Shown: positions 33,964 through 45,152 of the stretch, piece after piece | How the letters are laid out: every line of letters begins with the position of its first letter | How positions within the stretch are numbered: the stretch's first letter is position 1 | Source of the DNA: Dermanyssus gallinae | Taxonomy: Eukaryota > Arthropoda > Arachnida > Mesostigmata > Dermanyssidae | Direction: 5' to 3' | Length of the DNA: 64,000 bases | NCBI GenBank assembly: GCA_003439945.1 | Contig: QVRM01004774.1 | Span: 186,001-250,000 of the forward strand | Made by a program: the position numbers and the translations under genes | Notes under the pieces: generated by a model | Told to the model about the DNA's origin: nothing | The model's database searches: none | The model's input: only the letters and a program-made list of their open reading frames with translations

Positions 33964-35044
33964 CCGACAATCTGTGCTGCTGGTGCATACTATACACGTG
34001 AGTGTGTTTCGGTCAATTTGCAAGTGTTGTCACTCAGCACGGCCTACGCGCAACCGTGTTACCCTCGGGAGCTTTCCTGTCCTAGAAGTCAGTTTCGGTT
34101 ATGATTGATCTTCGCATTTTTCGGTGGCGATGGATGATGCATCGTCAGCCTGTCTATCTGTCTGCTTTCAGCCGTCTGGCTGAATACACATGTTGTCCAT
34201 CTGCATATATCAGGTGGTCAGGATGATTAAATGTGTGTGGGAAGATGGCGTAACTGACTGAGTTCACCATTACTTCTGGCCAATGTGCCAAAAACTGGTC
34301 TGCCATCTCGTTGTCACAACGAAAATTGTTGTAGTGATCGTAGAAGTAGAAATAATCATGGAAGCCGAATCGTCGAGCGCCACCGGGGTCGATCATGCGA
34401 TTTCCAGTAAAGCCGTCCGAATCGTAGCGATAAACTTTGTTGTTGTTGTTGTTGTTGTTGCTGCTGCTGCTGTTGTTCCTGTGGTTGTTCGTTGTTCGAT
34501 AAGCTGTATGCTAAGTATCGTATGCCAAAGCAGTTCGAGGGCCAATTTGAACTCTTTCAAAGCCCGCCTAGACAGCAATTACGAGCTACTCTCGATCGTG
34601 TGCTCTTACTAACTTACGGCAAGCACCGAAGATTAACTGCCACTTGATGCCGATTTCGACCGAAAGTAAACAGCTGGCAATCTTCCACACAATACGACGC
34701 TGTCGGATAAGATTTGTTGACGTCACAGCGTGGCCAACGACAAGAGACAACCGTTTCGTCACGTTAGCGAGAAAGCGTCTGCGTCTTCGTCTGCATTTTC
34801 TGTTCTCCTCATTTTTCTCTGCATGTACCTTTATTAATCATTTCACATTGTTTAAATTAATTTGCTAGTGTTTGGCCACATTACTGACTCGACTGGCCAC
34901 CTCGAGGGTTCCACTCTAAGCCTTTATGTCGACTACGATAAGCGTTTGTAGGTTTATTTTCTATTAAATGTGTTATTGTTTGCTTTAGCTCGGTTTGCGC
35001 TGACAGTTGTGTGCTTGCCTATTTAAGAAGTTAGGGACATAATC

Positions 35045-35045
<1 letters not shown>
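33960..35045. other. Unannotated intronic stretch with (GTT)n(GCT)n
   Basis: Contains a GTT/GCT trinucleotide run at about 34438-34475. The 109-codon frame over it is repeat-driven. Nothing else was recognised. Confidence 0.45.
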
Positions 35046-35048
<3 letters not shown>

Positions 35049-35118
<70 letters not shown>

Positions 35119-35140
35119 GTATATATATATATATTTTTTA
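35049..35140. repeat. (TA)n tract upstream of mariner
   Basis: About 90 bp of TA with two interruptions, ending about 24 bp before the left mariner end. Confidence 0.95.
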
Positions 35141-35163
35141 TATATAATGTAAGTAAATATATA

Positions 35164-36435
35164 TTAGGTAAGTCAAAAAGTTCGTCGGCTTTTTGCGACC
35201 ACATTTTTGAAATTCCCGCGCTTTGCAGCAGGGCCGCCTGAGAGTGCGGCTGGGTGTTTACATTTAGGAGCAGACCCGTGGCGGCGCGGTGGTATATCGG
35301 TTCCAACTTTACCGTTTCGTTTGCGGAATTGGCAACTGTTTGCAATGGAGGACAAAAATACGCATTTTCGACACATTATGTTGTTTTCCTACCGTGAAGG
35401 CATAAGTGCAGCGCAAACAACCCGGAGGATATGTGCAGTCTACGGCGAACACAAATCCACAGTCGAAAAGCGATTCGCCCGTTTCAAAGCTGGAAACTTC
35501 AATCTCAAAGATGAACCGGAGGTCAGGACGACCCAATGTTGTGGAGACCGACGAAGTCATAAGCCTGGTTACTTCGAACCCAGGTTTGACCATAAAATAA
35601 ATTGAAGATGTAACGGGAGTCTCCCACGGAACCGTTTGGAATCGCCTCCATGATGCAGGTTTCTCGTGCAAGCGGAATATCTGGCTACCACATGACCTCA
35701 ATGATAGGCAGCTTGAAGGGCGAGTCGATACCTGTCACGCACTCCTCCGGAAGAACTCGAATGAGCCATTTCTGAGGAGATTGATAACCGGCGATGAAAA
35801 ATGGATACTCTACAGAAACGTAACACAGAAAAGAAGTTGGGTCCCTAGAGGTTCTCAGGCCGCAGCTATCCCTAAACCCGAAATTCATCAGAAGAAGGTT
35901 ATGCTGTGCTGCTGGTGGGACTGTAAGGGCGTCGTGTATTTTGAGCTGCTTCCAATGGGTCAGACGATCAACTCCGTCGTCTACTGCAGACAACTCGAAG
36001 ATTTGAAGGCTGCAGTAGCAACGAAGCGCCCGGAATTATCAAACAGGTGGGGCGTCACTTTTCAACATGATAAGGCGACACCACACAAAAGTTTGGCCAC
36101 CCGGCAAAAATTGGCGGAGTTTGACTGGGATGTGCTGCCGCACCCAGGTTATAGTCACGACCTCGCACCATCTGATTATCACTTGTTCAGGTCTCTCTAG
36201 AACTCCCTTGATGGCACAACATTTGAATCTTTGGAGGCTATAAAAAATCACCTCACTCAGTATTTCGACGAGAAGGACAAGACGTTCTGGGAGAAAGGAA
36301 TCATGGATCTACCGAGGCGATGGGCGAAGGTTATCGAACAAAACGGTCAATATATCATTGAATAAAAATACTGTTGTCTGCATAATTAAGGCTCTTTAAA
36401 ATCGGGTAAAAAAGCCGACGAACTTTTTGACTTAC

Positions 36436-36439
<4 letters not shown>
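35164..36439 (+). mobile_element. Mariner transposon with perfect 31-bp terminal inverted repeats
   Basis: 1276 bp, the normal mariner size. The left end starts TTAGGTAAGTCAAAAAGTTC and the right end is its inverted copy, identical over 31 bp before divergence. The element is flanked by TA (in TA-rich sequence), as expected for Tc1/mariner integration. The internal transposase is broken (see 35345-36365), so the copy could be mobilised only in trans. Confidence 0.93.
35345..36365 (+). pseudogene. Mariner transposase, disrupted
   Basis: About 340 codons, full family length. The N-terminal helix-turn-helix region runs from MEDKNTHFRHIMLFSYREG to about 35520. There a shift into the +1 frame interrupts the conserved DEPRSGRP block. 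An in-frame TAA (35598-35600) and TAG (36198-36200) also break the gene, and the natural stop is TAA at 36363-36365. The catalytic triad is retained: the first aspartate in TGDEKWI, the second in HDKATPH and the third in YSHDLAPSDYHLF, with exactly 34 residues between the last two (D34D). Three lesions against perfect terminal repeats suggest recent mobilisation by another copy's enzyme. Confidence 0.9.

Positions 36440-36486
<47 letters not shown>
36440..36486. repeat. (TA)n tract downstream of mariner
   Basis: About 47 bp of TA directly continuing from the mariner right end, so the insertion split or bordered a TA tract. Confidence 0.96.
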
Positions 36487-36488
<2 letters not shown>

Positions 36489-36489
36489 A

Positions 36490-38225
36490 TCTAAAGACGG
36501 GGATTACTGCACTCCTCCAGAAACAAAACAAACATAGTAAACGTTCATAAAATCTCGTCAGTCAGTAAATGTTCTGTGTAGCAAAATCGAATACTCATAT
36601 CTTGAATCTTGCTTGGAGGCCTTGTGCCGTCACCAGGCCTGGTGTTGTGTGTAGCTCGGCCGTAAATATATTATAATTCGTAGTGGAGTGGAGCTCCAGC
36701 CTGCTAAAAACGCTCGTCCTCGCTCGTCCCTAGGGCCATGAACTACTACTGCCCTATATTACTTCTTTGACGTTGGGGCGTGTTTATTCGCATGCGTGTG
36801 AGATGCTGCAAAGTTTAATTGGCATATGCTTAGCATCTTTCGTATTCGTTCGCTTTCTCGCTTTCATCATCAATCCTGTGCTCTCTTAATCGGAAGCACT
36901 TGTTTCAGCGTTCTCCCGTTTGTACCCGGTTCCCAAACATTCTCTCGTTTGTATCCGTTTAATTTCGTTTTGTTTGTGCTTGTATATAGTCAAAGACGTC
37001 CTACATATCAGTCGCCCCAGTCGTTTCTAAATAAGCTCACTCCTTTCGTCATACCCCCACACCGACATAGTGTATGCGCCACAATGTATCCTCCTCTGCG
37101 TCTTCAAAGCGGAAAATATGCGTTTTAACCTTGCCTCCGGTGCTCCCGGTGCGGTAAGATATTGTCCTATTCATCTTGCCACCTACTTTTGTTGCTTTTC
37201 TCGTTCCGGTTCCGATTCGCCGTCAGGTCCTTCCACGTTATTTTCCGCGCTTCTCTACTGTGAGTTCCCCAGGGATCACTCCCGCGCAGCTATTGTGCTC
37301 ACCATCCCGTAGGGCCTCACTATCTTTCGAACCAGCATTAGTGGCTTTTATCGTAGACTTTGGTTTTCTCATGGGGGCGTGGTCGTCGTGCGCAACATGA
37401 AGGAACTGGCGTTTCAGGGAGTGCTGTTGATTGGGCGACTCACATCACAATCGTCTACTGTCTCGTTGTCCACCGCTCAAGATGCGTTTTGCCTTTTTAC
37501 GTAACGTATCCGTTAAGGCGGCCTTGAATGAGCTTCTAATTGTATTTGTCTAGCCGTCTAGCGTAGTGCTCTAGTGCTACTTAAGTAATCGAGTACCTAC
37601 GCACTCATCTACAATGAACAAAATTAACATAAACCATGGTGCCTATAAAGATGCGCTTTTCTTATTCGTCCGCGTATCCGACTTTCACTGCTGTCGTCCT
37701 CTTCGAATAAACTGTTTCACTTTTGTCGTTCGACTATTGAACCCATTGCGTGTATGTGCGGTGTATGCCAGCTGGAGCATACACGCGTAGCACATTGTTT
37801 TGGCTCGCCCCGGGACCTTTGAAAGACGCTTAGCCCACACCACAGGCAACTGCTATTTTGACGTCGGTAGTCGGTACAGCTGAGTTCGACTATCGCGTCA
37901 TACCGTGCGTCATGGGTCAATGATGCCTAGCTAAGTCGATGCATTATTTGTACAATGTCCGCCCTACAACAACAACAACAGCAGCACACATGAAACTTTG
38001 TAAGCCAGCCGTCTTGCCAGGCACCACTGAACGCTGCCAGACCATTTACAATGTCTGGGTTGGGTGCCGCATAGGCTTTAGATTGACAACATTGTATTAC
38101 GGAATTAATATCAAATTTTGGCTCATCGATAACCATAGCTTATGTATGTGGGACCACGTTCGATAGGACGCTCTACGTACCATGAATCATTGTTGTTGCT
38201 TACTGCTTCTTCTACTGAGCATATA
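36490..38225. other. Unannotated intronic stretch, partly pyrimidine-rich
   Basis: 36830-37480 is C/T-biased on the + strand, with several overlapping open frames that look compositional. No element or exon was recognised. Confidence 0.45.
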
Positions 38226-38229
38226 ATGT

Positions 38230-38231
38230 TT

Positions 38232-38285
<54 letters not shown>
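38230..38285. repeat. (AAT)n microsatellite
   Basis: About 18 AAT units, 300 bp upstream of the DH44 peptide exon. Confidence 0.96.
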
Positions 38286-38591
38286 GTGAGCGTAGACTTT
38301 TGTGTGTGATACGCGACATCGGTGCTGTTAAGATAGCCTTACGTTGTACGAGCCGAAGACAGGTGATCCTTAGTCTAAGTTCATCATTATCGCTTATATG
38401 CGAACCCCCAAAAAGAATTTGCCGCCAGAAGATTGAGATGCAATGCTACGAGGTTCAGTAGCAAGCGCGTAGTGCTTACCGTTACGTCTTTATTGTTTGT
38501 ATTAATCGTATGATGGTCTCTGTTGTCAATGTCGTTCTGTCTCGACGGCTCGTGTTGGTTTTTGGGTGCGGTGGCCGACCGTCGTTCGCAG

Positions 38592-38817
38592 AGCTGGCGG
38601 TATGCCAAACCTCTCGGTGGTGGGACCCCTCGACGTTCTTCGACAGAAGATGATGCTGGACATGATGGAGCAGAGGATGAAGAACAAAATCAACGCCAAC
38701 AACGAGTTCCTGTCGCGGCTGGGAAAAAGGGGTGGACTTTCTTCGTCGAGATCGTCCGCCATGCTTGACAGTCCCTCAGCCAACGTCGCCGCTCTTCTCA
38801 ACGGCGGCTTCCAGCAG
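38592..38817 (+). CDS. DH44: CRF-like diuretic hormone (DH44) precursor, exon 2 (mature peptide)
   Basis: 226 nt, acceptor TTCGCAG|AGCTGG, donor CAG|GTAACA, entering with one base of a split Arg codon and leaving in phase 0. It encodes a 43-residue peptide starting AGGMPNLSVVGPLDVLRQ and ending NNEFLSRL. A Gly-Lys-Arg follows, so the C-terminal Leu should be amidated. The core LSVVGPLDVLRQ matches the LSIVNPLDVLRQ signature of insect DH44/CRF-like diuretic hormones, ligands of secretin-family receptors that act through cAMP in osmotic control. Position 4 of the core tail has Gly where insects usually have Asn. The downstream spacer (GGLSSSRSSAMLDSP to GGFQQ) is not peptide-like. Confidence 0.93.
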
Positions 38818-39265
38818 GTAACAAAGAAAAAAGGAACGATCTCGTTCCGATCACAACGACAGCAACAATCACACACAACAAAACAATAACAACAAAAGAC
38901 AGCACAACTGTGCACTGTGTGTACAAGCATTACATAAGATCTACAGATTTGGGCATCTATACGTACATAGATACGCTTTTTTTTATAAGTGCGTTTTAAT
39001 AATAACGTGTGCGATGACCATAACTTCATTTGTTTTTTTTTTGTAATCCTAATTCCCGTGTACGGTAAACACACGTATCTCACATGTTTGTACCTAAATA
39101 TGCCTAAGGAAGCCAGGATTGTGACACATAATTTAAATTTTCAGAAGGCTCATATTATGCAATGCTTATCCTGTGTGGTAATACAATCAGTCTATCGGTG
39201 CGAGAAACATTGACCTTGACACATTTTCCAATATGTGCCATACGCAAACAATTAATACCATTTAC

Positions 39266-39397
39266 CGAGCAAGTTGGCTTAGTGGCAAAGCCTTTGCCTT
39301 GCATTCGGAAGGACTGGGTTCGAGACCCAGACCGGCCACTCTTAAAATTGATTTGCATGGGCTCCAATTTAGACAAGGTAAATGCCGGAGTGGATTA
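39266..39397 (+). mobile_element. SINE-B copy 2 (tRNA-derived)
   Basis: About 132 bp beginning CGAGCAAGTTGGCTTAGTGG. TGGCTTAGTGG matches the pol III A box and GGGTTCGAGACCC the B box, spaced as in a tRNA. The body is CAATTTAGACAAGGTAAATG, ending CGGAGTGGATTA. The head is closer to an intact tRNA than that of the other copies. Confidence 0.87.
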
Positions 39398-39399
39398 AA

Positions 39400-40814
39400 A
39401 ATTAGCCATGACATGAAAAAAACCGTACACGGGCATTAGCCTTACGAAAACAGACCTTAGGGCTAGTTTCGCAAAGAGAATGTGGGAACTTTCAGTAGAC
39501 TAGAGTATATAAATGTATTGCGCAAATGGTTCTCTGATTCCCCGCCGGGACGTTGTAGTTATCGTTTCTAGTATAGAACGTTAGAGTCAATAACCTTACC
39601 ACTGTAAGAACACACACAGTGACAACTTTACCACCACCGGTCATTGTCCCAGCTCATCTGCCTCGAAGCCCAAGCATTCCATCACGTAGCGCTGGCGCAC
39701 AGATCTCCACCGACGTGCCTCGATCTATGCTACGTGTCAGGCTAGGCTGATTTTTCTGCCAGACAGTACTTGGCTGCACTCTGTGTTGCCCGAGCATATG
39801 CACACTTGCAATTCCTGCTGTTCAATAGTATTGCCAAGAGAGTTGTTTTAGCGTGACTACGACGAAAAATGCCCTTAGCGTCACGAGTCGTTCGTTACTC
39901 GCATCGTGTGCATACACGAGAGAAGTCACAAAAGTTTGTCACGACTGGACGTATCGCCTTTGCGCTCTTAGTTTGGTTGTTCTGCAAGCTTGTCGAGGCG
40001 GTGCCGAGGACTGCTGCCGATATTGGTGTTGCCGCAAACTTTTCTGCAGAGATATCCATCTAATTTATGTTACAGCCGGAGCAATACGATCATGTCGCAG
40101 GCGGTCGGGCGTGGTTCGACGTCACAACAATTACGCGAACTTTTGGTAATGGCAAGGGCCCTACGCTAATAATGGCTTCTTCTCTCGGTCGAAAAAATAA
40201 GACACTCATCTTATGGAACAAACGCACAAAGTTCGAGCCAATTCAAGGACAATATCAATTGTCAGCCATTATAATAGGCGTCTACGGCGTTGACGACAGG
40301 CGATCGCTGTAAATATCCCTCAGTCCACACCAGCATACACTCATATGAGTGAAGAGCGTTTTCTAGTCTGTAGTGCGCTCTCTTTCTTTCTTCAATTATT
40401 TTGTATGTTTGTTTTTTCTTTTTTCTTTTTTCTCTACTCAGTGTCGCTTCTGATTTAACGTCGTATTTCTGCCGTTTTACAAGGTGGCACCGGACTGTTT
40501 TATCTAAGTATGTTATTAAATGCGCAGATCGTGTCATTCCATTGCGTGTTCCAGCGGTTGCGCAGCGGCTATTATAGATTTCCACTATTTACAAACGCTC
40601 GTCTACATTATCTGCTGTATTAGTCAATGGCGTAACTTTTTCAGCAAGGATTCATTTCAATGTATCTACCTATTGATCTATCCATGCGCACAATTATGTT
40701 GAGTTATCTGTTAGAGGGTGTTTCTTTGTGTACTTTCTAGACAGCTATGCCGGGTTTCTGCTGGTCTCGAACTCGAGTTGATTAGGAAAAAAGTGACAAT
40801 ATGAACAGTGTTTG

Positions 40815-40815
<1 letters not shown>
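39400..40815. other. Unannotated intronic stretch
   Basis: A 64-codon frame at 39869-40063 has a hydrophobic segment (IAFALLVWLFCKLVEA), but there is no supporting context. Nothing else was recognised. Confidence 0.4.

Positions 40816-40816
<1 letters not shown>

Positions 40817-40856
<40 letters not shown>
40817..40856. repeat. (TA)n microsatellite
   Basis: TA run of about 40 bp. Confidence 0.96.
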
Positions 40857-40858
<2 letters not shown>

Positions 40859-40870
40859 CATGCTACATAA

Positions 40871-40873
<3 letters not shown>

Positions 40874-40907
<34 letters not shown>
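40874..40907. repeat. (TA)n microsatellite
   Basis: TA run of about 34 bp separated from the previous tract by GACATGCTACATAAATAA. Confidence 0.96.
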
Positions 40908-40908
<1 letters not shown>

Positions 40909-40909
40909 T

Positions 40910-41810
40910 TAGACATTGCGAGTTGTGAGCTCGATTTTGACACGATGAATACCCTTTCAAAACAATAATTCTTATTCTTTTAAGGTCTGGATTAAAATGA
41001 TAAATAAACTAAAAAAATAATATAGATGCATACATGTGTCTACACATATCCGTCATATTATACATGTATATATTGTGAACCTAACGTGAAGCGGGCTATT
41101 TGGCGTCGCAGGTTCGGACTAAAAACACTGGTTTTCTATGGACTTGTGCAACAATTCTATATGCACTATTTGCATGTAGAAAACTGCTACTAATCAGCTT
41201 GGCGGTTCAAAGCCAGCTTACTCTCGAAGGCGAGATCTCCAAATGTCAATGGAACGTATGGAACGCAATTTGTACGTGTTCATTTATCAGCGTCCTTCTG
41301 ACCAGTTGCTCGTTGACGGATCCGTTTTTGTTTATGCTTCTCCTTATCGTTTGAGTCTGGATACCGATGATCGACGTATTATCAAGACTCAAGCCGATAT
41401 TTAGCTATACGCCGTGAAGCCACTGTTATCATTATTATTACTGCTAGAATTTAAGCCGCTAGGAGGTCCCTCCGGGCCAAAAACGCGCAAACTTATTCAA
41501 CGGGTCGGCAAGGCGCTCAATCGTTCCACAGGGGACACTAGAGCTGTCGACACCAGAGATTGTCGGTGGACATTCAGCGGGGTAACGCCGTCTCTGTGCG
41601 TGAAACTAGACTGGATACGCCCGAACCTAGATAATATGTTACGTTTTCATTTATTTGGTTCGGTCTATACGTTTACAAGGAGATAACAACTCTTTTATAT
41701 AATCAAATAAACTTTAAAAAAACTTGTTTCTGCTAAGATATTATTATTATTATTCTCTGTCGCCGTCGTCGTTATCCAACGAACAGAAACATCCTCGCGC
41801 GATACCCTTT
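40910..41810. other. Unannotated intronic stretch
   Basis: Only short frames. Nothing was recognised. Confidence 0.4.
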
Positions 41811-41814
41811 CAAT

Positions 41815-42385
41815 GTGTGCTTGTGTCTGACGCATGCGCGTCAATCGACGGTAAGTGTGGACTGTTCGGCAGGTGCGGGTTGGAGAACGAGGAACCATCT
41901 CTTTGTGAGGTACGACGCATTAGAAGCTGCCACCGATCGCCGCATAGAACGAAGGACGGCGAACGGAGAACACTGCATATTGGGGCTGTTGCATTATGAA
42001 TCACGAACACGCCGAAGTACACTCACGCATAGTTCGTTTGCGAACGCTCAGTGCGTGCATACTCACAAGAAAAGTGAGTGCGGGCCGCCCGAGCTGGCCG
42101 AGCCGAATCTGCTGAGCGAAACACAGCGTGGCGGCAAAACTTGCCGCGTGTGTACGACAGGGCGTAAATTGCGAAAGAAAATGCCGTTTGATGAGTGGCG
42201 AACGATAACAAGAAAAAAAAATGAAGAAAACGATAAAAAAAATAAGACGAAAGGCAAAGAAAGAGGAAAGATGCGGTGGATCGTCAATGTCGTCTCCACT
42301 GTCGCTACCACTGTCGTCAACGTTGTGATCGTCGTTTTCGGTGCTGTAAATATTTCATATCTGTCGAGAGTACGCGCCTGGTTTG

Positions 42386-42389
<4 letters not shown>
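41815..42389 (+). other. Long open frame of unknown status
   Basis: An open frame of about 190 codons runs into the TA tract at 42390. It contains a Lys/Asn/Glu-rich segment (about 42200-42270) followed by a hydrophobic valine-rich stretch ([20 protein letters not shown]). A donor-like CGACG|GTAAGTG lies inside it at about 41850. Both strands are relatively open here, no family is recognised, and it sits inside the presumed DH44 intron. It may be chance. Confidence 0.15.
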
Positions 42390-42463
<74 letters not shown>

Positions 42464-42510
42464 CATATATATATGTATGTATGTATGTATATATATATAT
42501 ATATATATAT
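42390..42510. repeat. (TA)n tract, 5' flank of SINE-B copy 3
   Basis: About 120 bp of TA with GTATG interruptions near 42458-42488. Confidence 0.96.
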
Positions 42511-42637
42511 CCACTTCGGTATTTACCTTGTCTAAATTGGGAACCATGAAAACCAGTTTAAAGTTGGCCGGTCTGGGTCTCGAACCCAGGCCTCCCGAAT
42601 GCAAGGCAAAGGCTTTGCCATAAAGCCACCTTGCTGG
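42511..42637 (-). mobile_element. SINE-B copy 3, enclosed by (TA)n
   Basis: A 127-bp minus-strand copy. The head is CCAGCAAGGTGGCTTTATGG, with the B box in CCTGGGTTCGAGACCC. The body GGTTCCCAATTTAGACAAGG ends CCGAAGTGG. TA microsatellite starts immediately at both ends, so either the SINE inserted in a TA tract or it carries a TA tail. Confidence 0.88.
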
Positions 42638-42675
<38 letters not shown>

Positions 42676-42687
42676 ATATATATATAA
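42638..42687. repeat. (TA)n tract between SINE-B and LINE
   Basis: About 50 bp of TA with a TTTATA interruption, shared border of two retroelement insertions. Confidence 0.95.
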
Positions 42688-42713
42688 TCGCGGATTGGTC
42701 GATCGAACGTTTT

Positions 42714-43809
42714 ATGAACTGTTTGGATACATGTTCCTTCAGCAACGAAGCAATGGGATGTGTTTCATTTTTGTTCCATCGCTTGCGGGTTCTAGAACTA
42801 GAATTAGCGGAGGTAAAGAAAGCACGGACGTTGGTGCCTATGCCCGCACCGGATGCGGAACTGCCTGGCGCCGGTCAGAGCTCCACCCAAGCTCTCACTC
42901 GACGGTCGAAGAAGACAGTGTTGGTGATAGCAGACCGCATAGTTTAGTGTTTGAGACCAGCATTGAGGGATCTATTTTCCAAAAATACACCGATAACGGT
43001 ACGCTCAACGCCGAGGATGGATGTGCAGTGTATTATCGAGGGGGCAGTAGAAACAAATCAATCTCACTTGTGGACCAGTAGCAGTGTTCCTTCACGCTGG
43101 ATACCATCAGTGTATGGAGTTTGAGAAGGATTCGTACGTATCAGCTGTAGAAGCCTTCGGTGCAAGATTGAAGCGTAGTCACCCCGAATCTGAACTTCAT
43201 GTGCTGTCTGTGCCTCTATTTTCTGCGGACTGCAAAGCAGCCAACGACGACCTTGCTCGAAAGGCGTCTATGGACAAGGCCACCTTCTCAGCGTTCCCGC
43301 TGACACTCGCCCAGTGCGAAGTTGTCTTAAGCGGCCGATATAGCTACAAAGGCGAAATCGCTGGAAAGATCGCTTCTATTGTAGCAAGAAGAATTAAATA
43401 TTTTTTAAGAGTGAAGATTTTAAAAACTGGAACAAAGGTGAGCACAGCGCTGGCAGAGGCAACAGTCGTGCAGCCGGCAAATTCCCATGAACATTCGAAT
43501 CAGCGTCACTTGAGCAGCCAGACCTCGCATGCTCGGAAAAGCTCAACGCATCCAGAGCTTGGTCTACACGACCGTGCCTACCCCCGAAGAGGACACCGCC
43601 GTGCTCCGAACCCACCCAACAACAGGCCAGCGAAACGCAAGGAGGAGAACGCGATCTACCGTGCCCCACCTCCACCCTCCCTCAAGGCGTTTCTTACACA
43701 AGCCCTCGAAGTGTTACAGGCCAAGGACCCCGCGCCCCACAACGCTGCATTTCAGCGCAATGGCCGCGGACATTCACGAAACAGAAGTCGGCCCAAACCG
43801 AATTACTAA
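42714..43809 (+). pseudogene. LINE ORF1 remnant with SGNH/esterase-like domain
   Basis: The first frame reads LRVLELELAEVKKARTLVP (a possible coiled coil) and then RRSKKTVLVIADRIV before a stop near 42945. A second frame from 43084 continues VFLHAGYHQCMEFEKDSYVS, then ELHVLSVPLFSADCKAANDD and YSYKGEIAGKIASIVARRIK. The spacing resembles SGNH-hydrolase-like ORF1 proteins of LINEs, but the GDS nucleophile motif reads ADR. The tail is basic and proline-rich. At 43778 the sequence changes to RITK plus an endonuclease-start-like WNCKG in another frame. Confidence 0.6.
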
Positions 43810-43812
43810 GAA

Positions 43813-45044
43813 TTGCTCTATGGAACTGCAAGGGTGCGTTCTACGATTACGGCATGCGCCAATCTGCTGCGGGCTATTAGGGAGACTCAAGCAAGATCCC
43901 AACCCCTGTACGCCGTATTCGTCGATTTTAAAACCGCCTTCGACTCGGCGCCCAGAAACATTATTCTGCGAATTCTGGCCGAAGTTGGCGTCCCTCCTGC
44001 CCTTCTCAACCTGTTGATGGCCATCCTGCAAGGCAACAAAATCACAATAGATGACGGTGTGTCCAAATTGCCCCCTTTTCTCCAGACTACAGGCGTGGCG
44101 CAGGGCGACAACTTGAGTCCGTACTTTTCTCAGTTCTTATAAAGGACCTACTCGCAAAAATTCGGGGTCTGAGAAATCTGGTAAAGGTGATCTTGTACGC
44201 AGATGATCTCGTCATCTATGGGAAGAGTCGCTTTCAGGTTCAACAGGCCCTAGCCAGACTTCACGCGGCCACATCTGAGCTTAGACTAACTGTAAATCTG
44301 ACGAAGACAGTGGCCATGAAGTTTAGAAGAGGCGGGCGTTTAGCTGCTAACGATGCACTTCGTTTGGCCGGTTTTGACCTTCCCTACGTTAGTAAGTTTC
44401 CCTACTTGGGACTGCTTCTAACGTTGAACGGCCGATGTTTCCTGCAGCATATCAAGGAAAGATGCAGAAAGGCGCTAGTAGCAATGACTACAACTAGAAA
44501 GCCGCAGCTGCTGTCCATCCCAACAGCACTGAGACTGTTTGATCTAAAGATTGCTCCAACGGCATCGAAATAATATGGAACAATCTCACCCCAGCCAGCC
44601 TTGTCTGAAGGCAGTTTACCTTAAGCGAGTCCTGGGCCTCCATCGTTCAGCCCGAAATCGGCTTGTCTATCTCCTCACGGACACCCCCCCATTCGTCGAG
44701 GAGCTAAGGCGACGCTTCGACTTGCCCTCATCTTCTAACTACGTCAACGTCCTCAAAACGTGGGAGTGCAAGTTTGCGGAAATTGATGCGGATTTCTTTA
44801 GCACAGGAGCGATGCAAAACCAGACATGGAAAGGGCCGAGCCGATCTAACCGCCATGTGGTGACTAGATTCGCCGTGCATAGCTTCCACCACGTGCTGTG
44901 CGCGACATCCGGGTTCCATGATCCCTCGGACTCTTGTGTGTGTCAACGTTGTAAACTACCTTGCGGTAGATACTATGCTGCCTCCTGCACCCTAGTCCCG
45001 TCTCTAGCTAGTCTAGACGACCAACTCCGCGTCGTAGCTTCATA
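43813..45044 (+). pseudogene. LINE ORF2 remnant, reverse transcriptase and C-terminal domain
   Basis: Starts in the RT (ITACANLLRAIRETQARSQP). Motif A is FVDFKTAFDSAPRN (near 43920) and motif B is TGVAQGDNLSPYF. A frame break at 44142 follows, then motif C VILYADDLVIYG (near 44190) and LTVNLTKTVAMKFRRGGR. The thumb runs to LFDLKIAPTAS, where a stop at 44571 breaks it. The C-terminal part (44551-45044) contains YLKRVLGLHRSARNRLVYLL and a cysteine cluster CVCQRCKLPCGRYYAASC. The whole endonuclease is missing upstream. Residual similarity is high, so inactivation is fairly recent. Confidence 0.85.
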
Positions 45045-45152
45045 GCTTTTACATATCTATTATTTTATAAGTCCAAATGTGTGTATATATACATATGCAT
45101 ATATTTTAACTGTACTTTTTCTACACAACATGTGTGATAATAAATCTGACAT

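Larger units (their letters stand above)
22144..38591 (+). other. DH44 intron 1 (16.4 kb)
   Basis: GT-AG intron, phase 2, packed with repeats. It contains three full or nearly full SINE copies, an intact LINE in the same orientation, a decayed antisense mariner and a mariner with perfect ends. Confidence 0.8.
42688..45152 (+). mobile_element. Defective LINE bounded by (TA)n, with SGNH-like ORF1 and RT
   Basis: About 2.46 kb between two TA tracts, ending CAACATGTGTGATAATAAAT and CTGACATTA. It has a degraded ORF1, only a stub of the endonuclease, most of the RT and a C-terminal domain. An internal deletion removed the endonuclease and the first RT blocks. Several stops and shifts make it non-autonomous. 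It is unrelated to the intact element at 27 kb except for the TA flanks. Confidence 0.8.
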
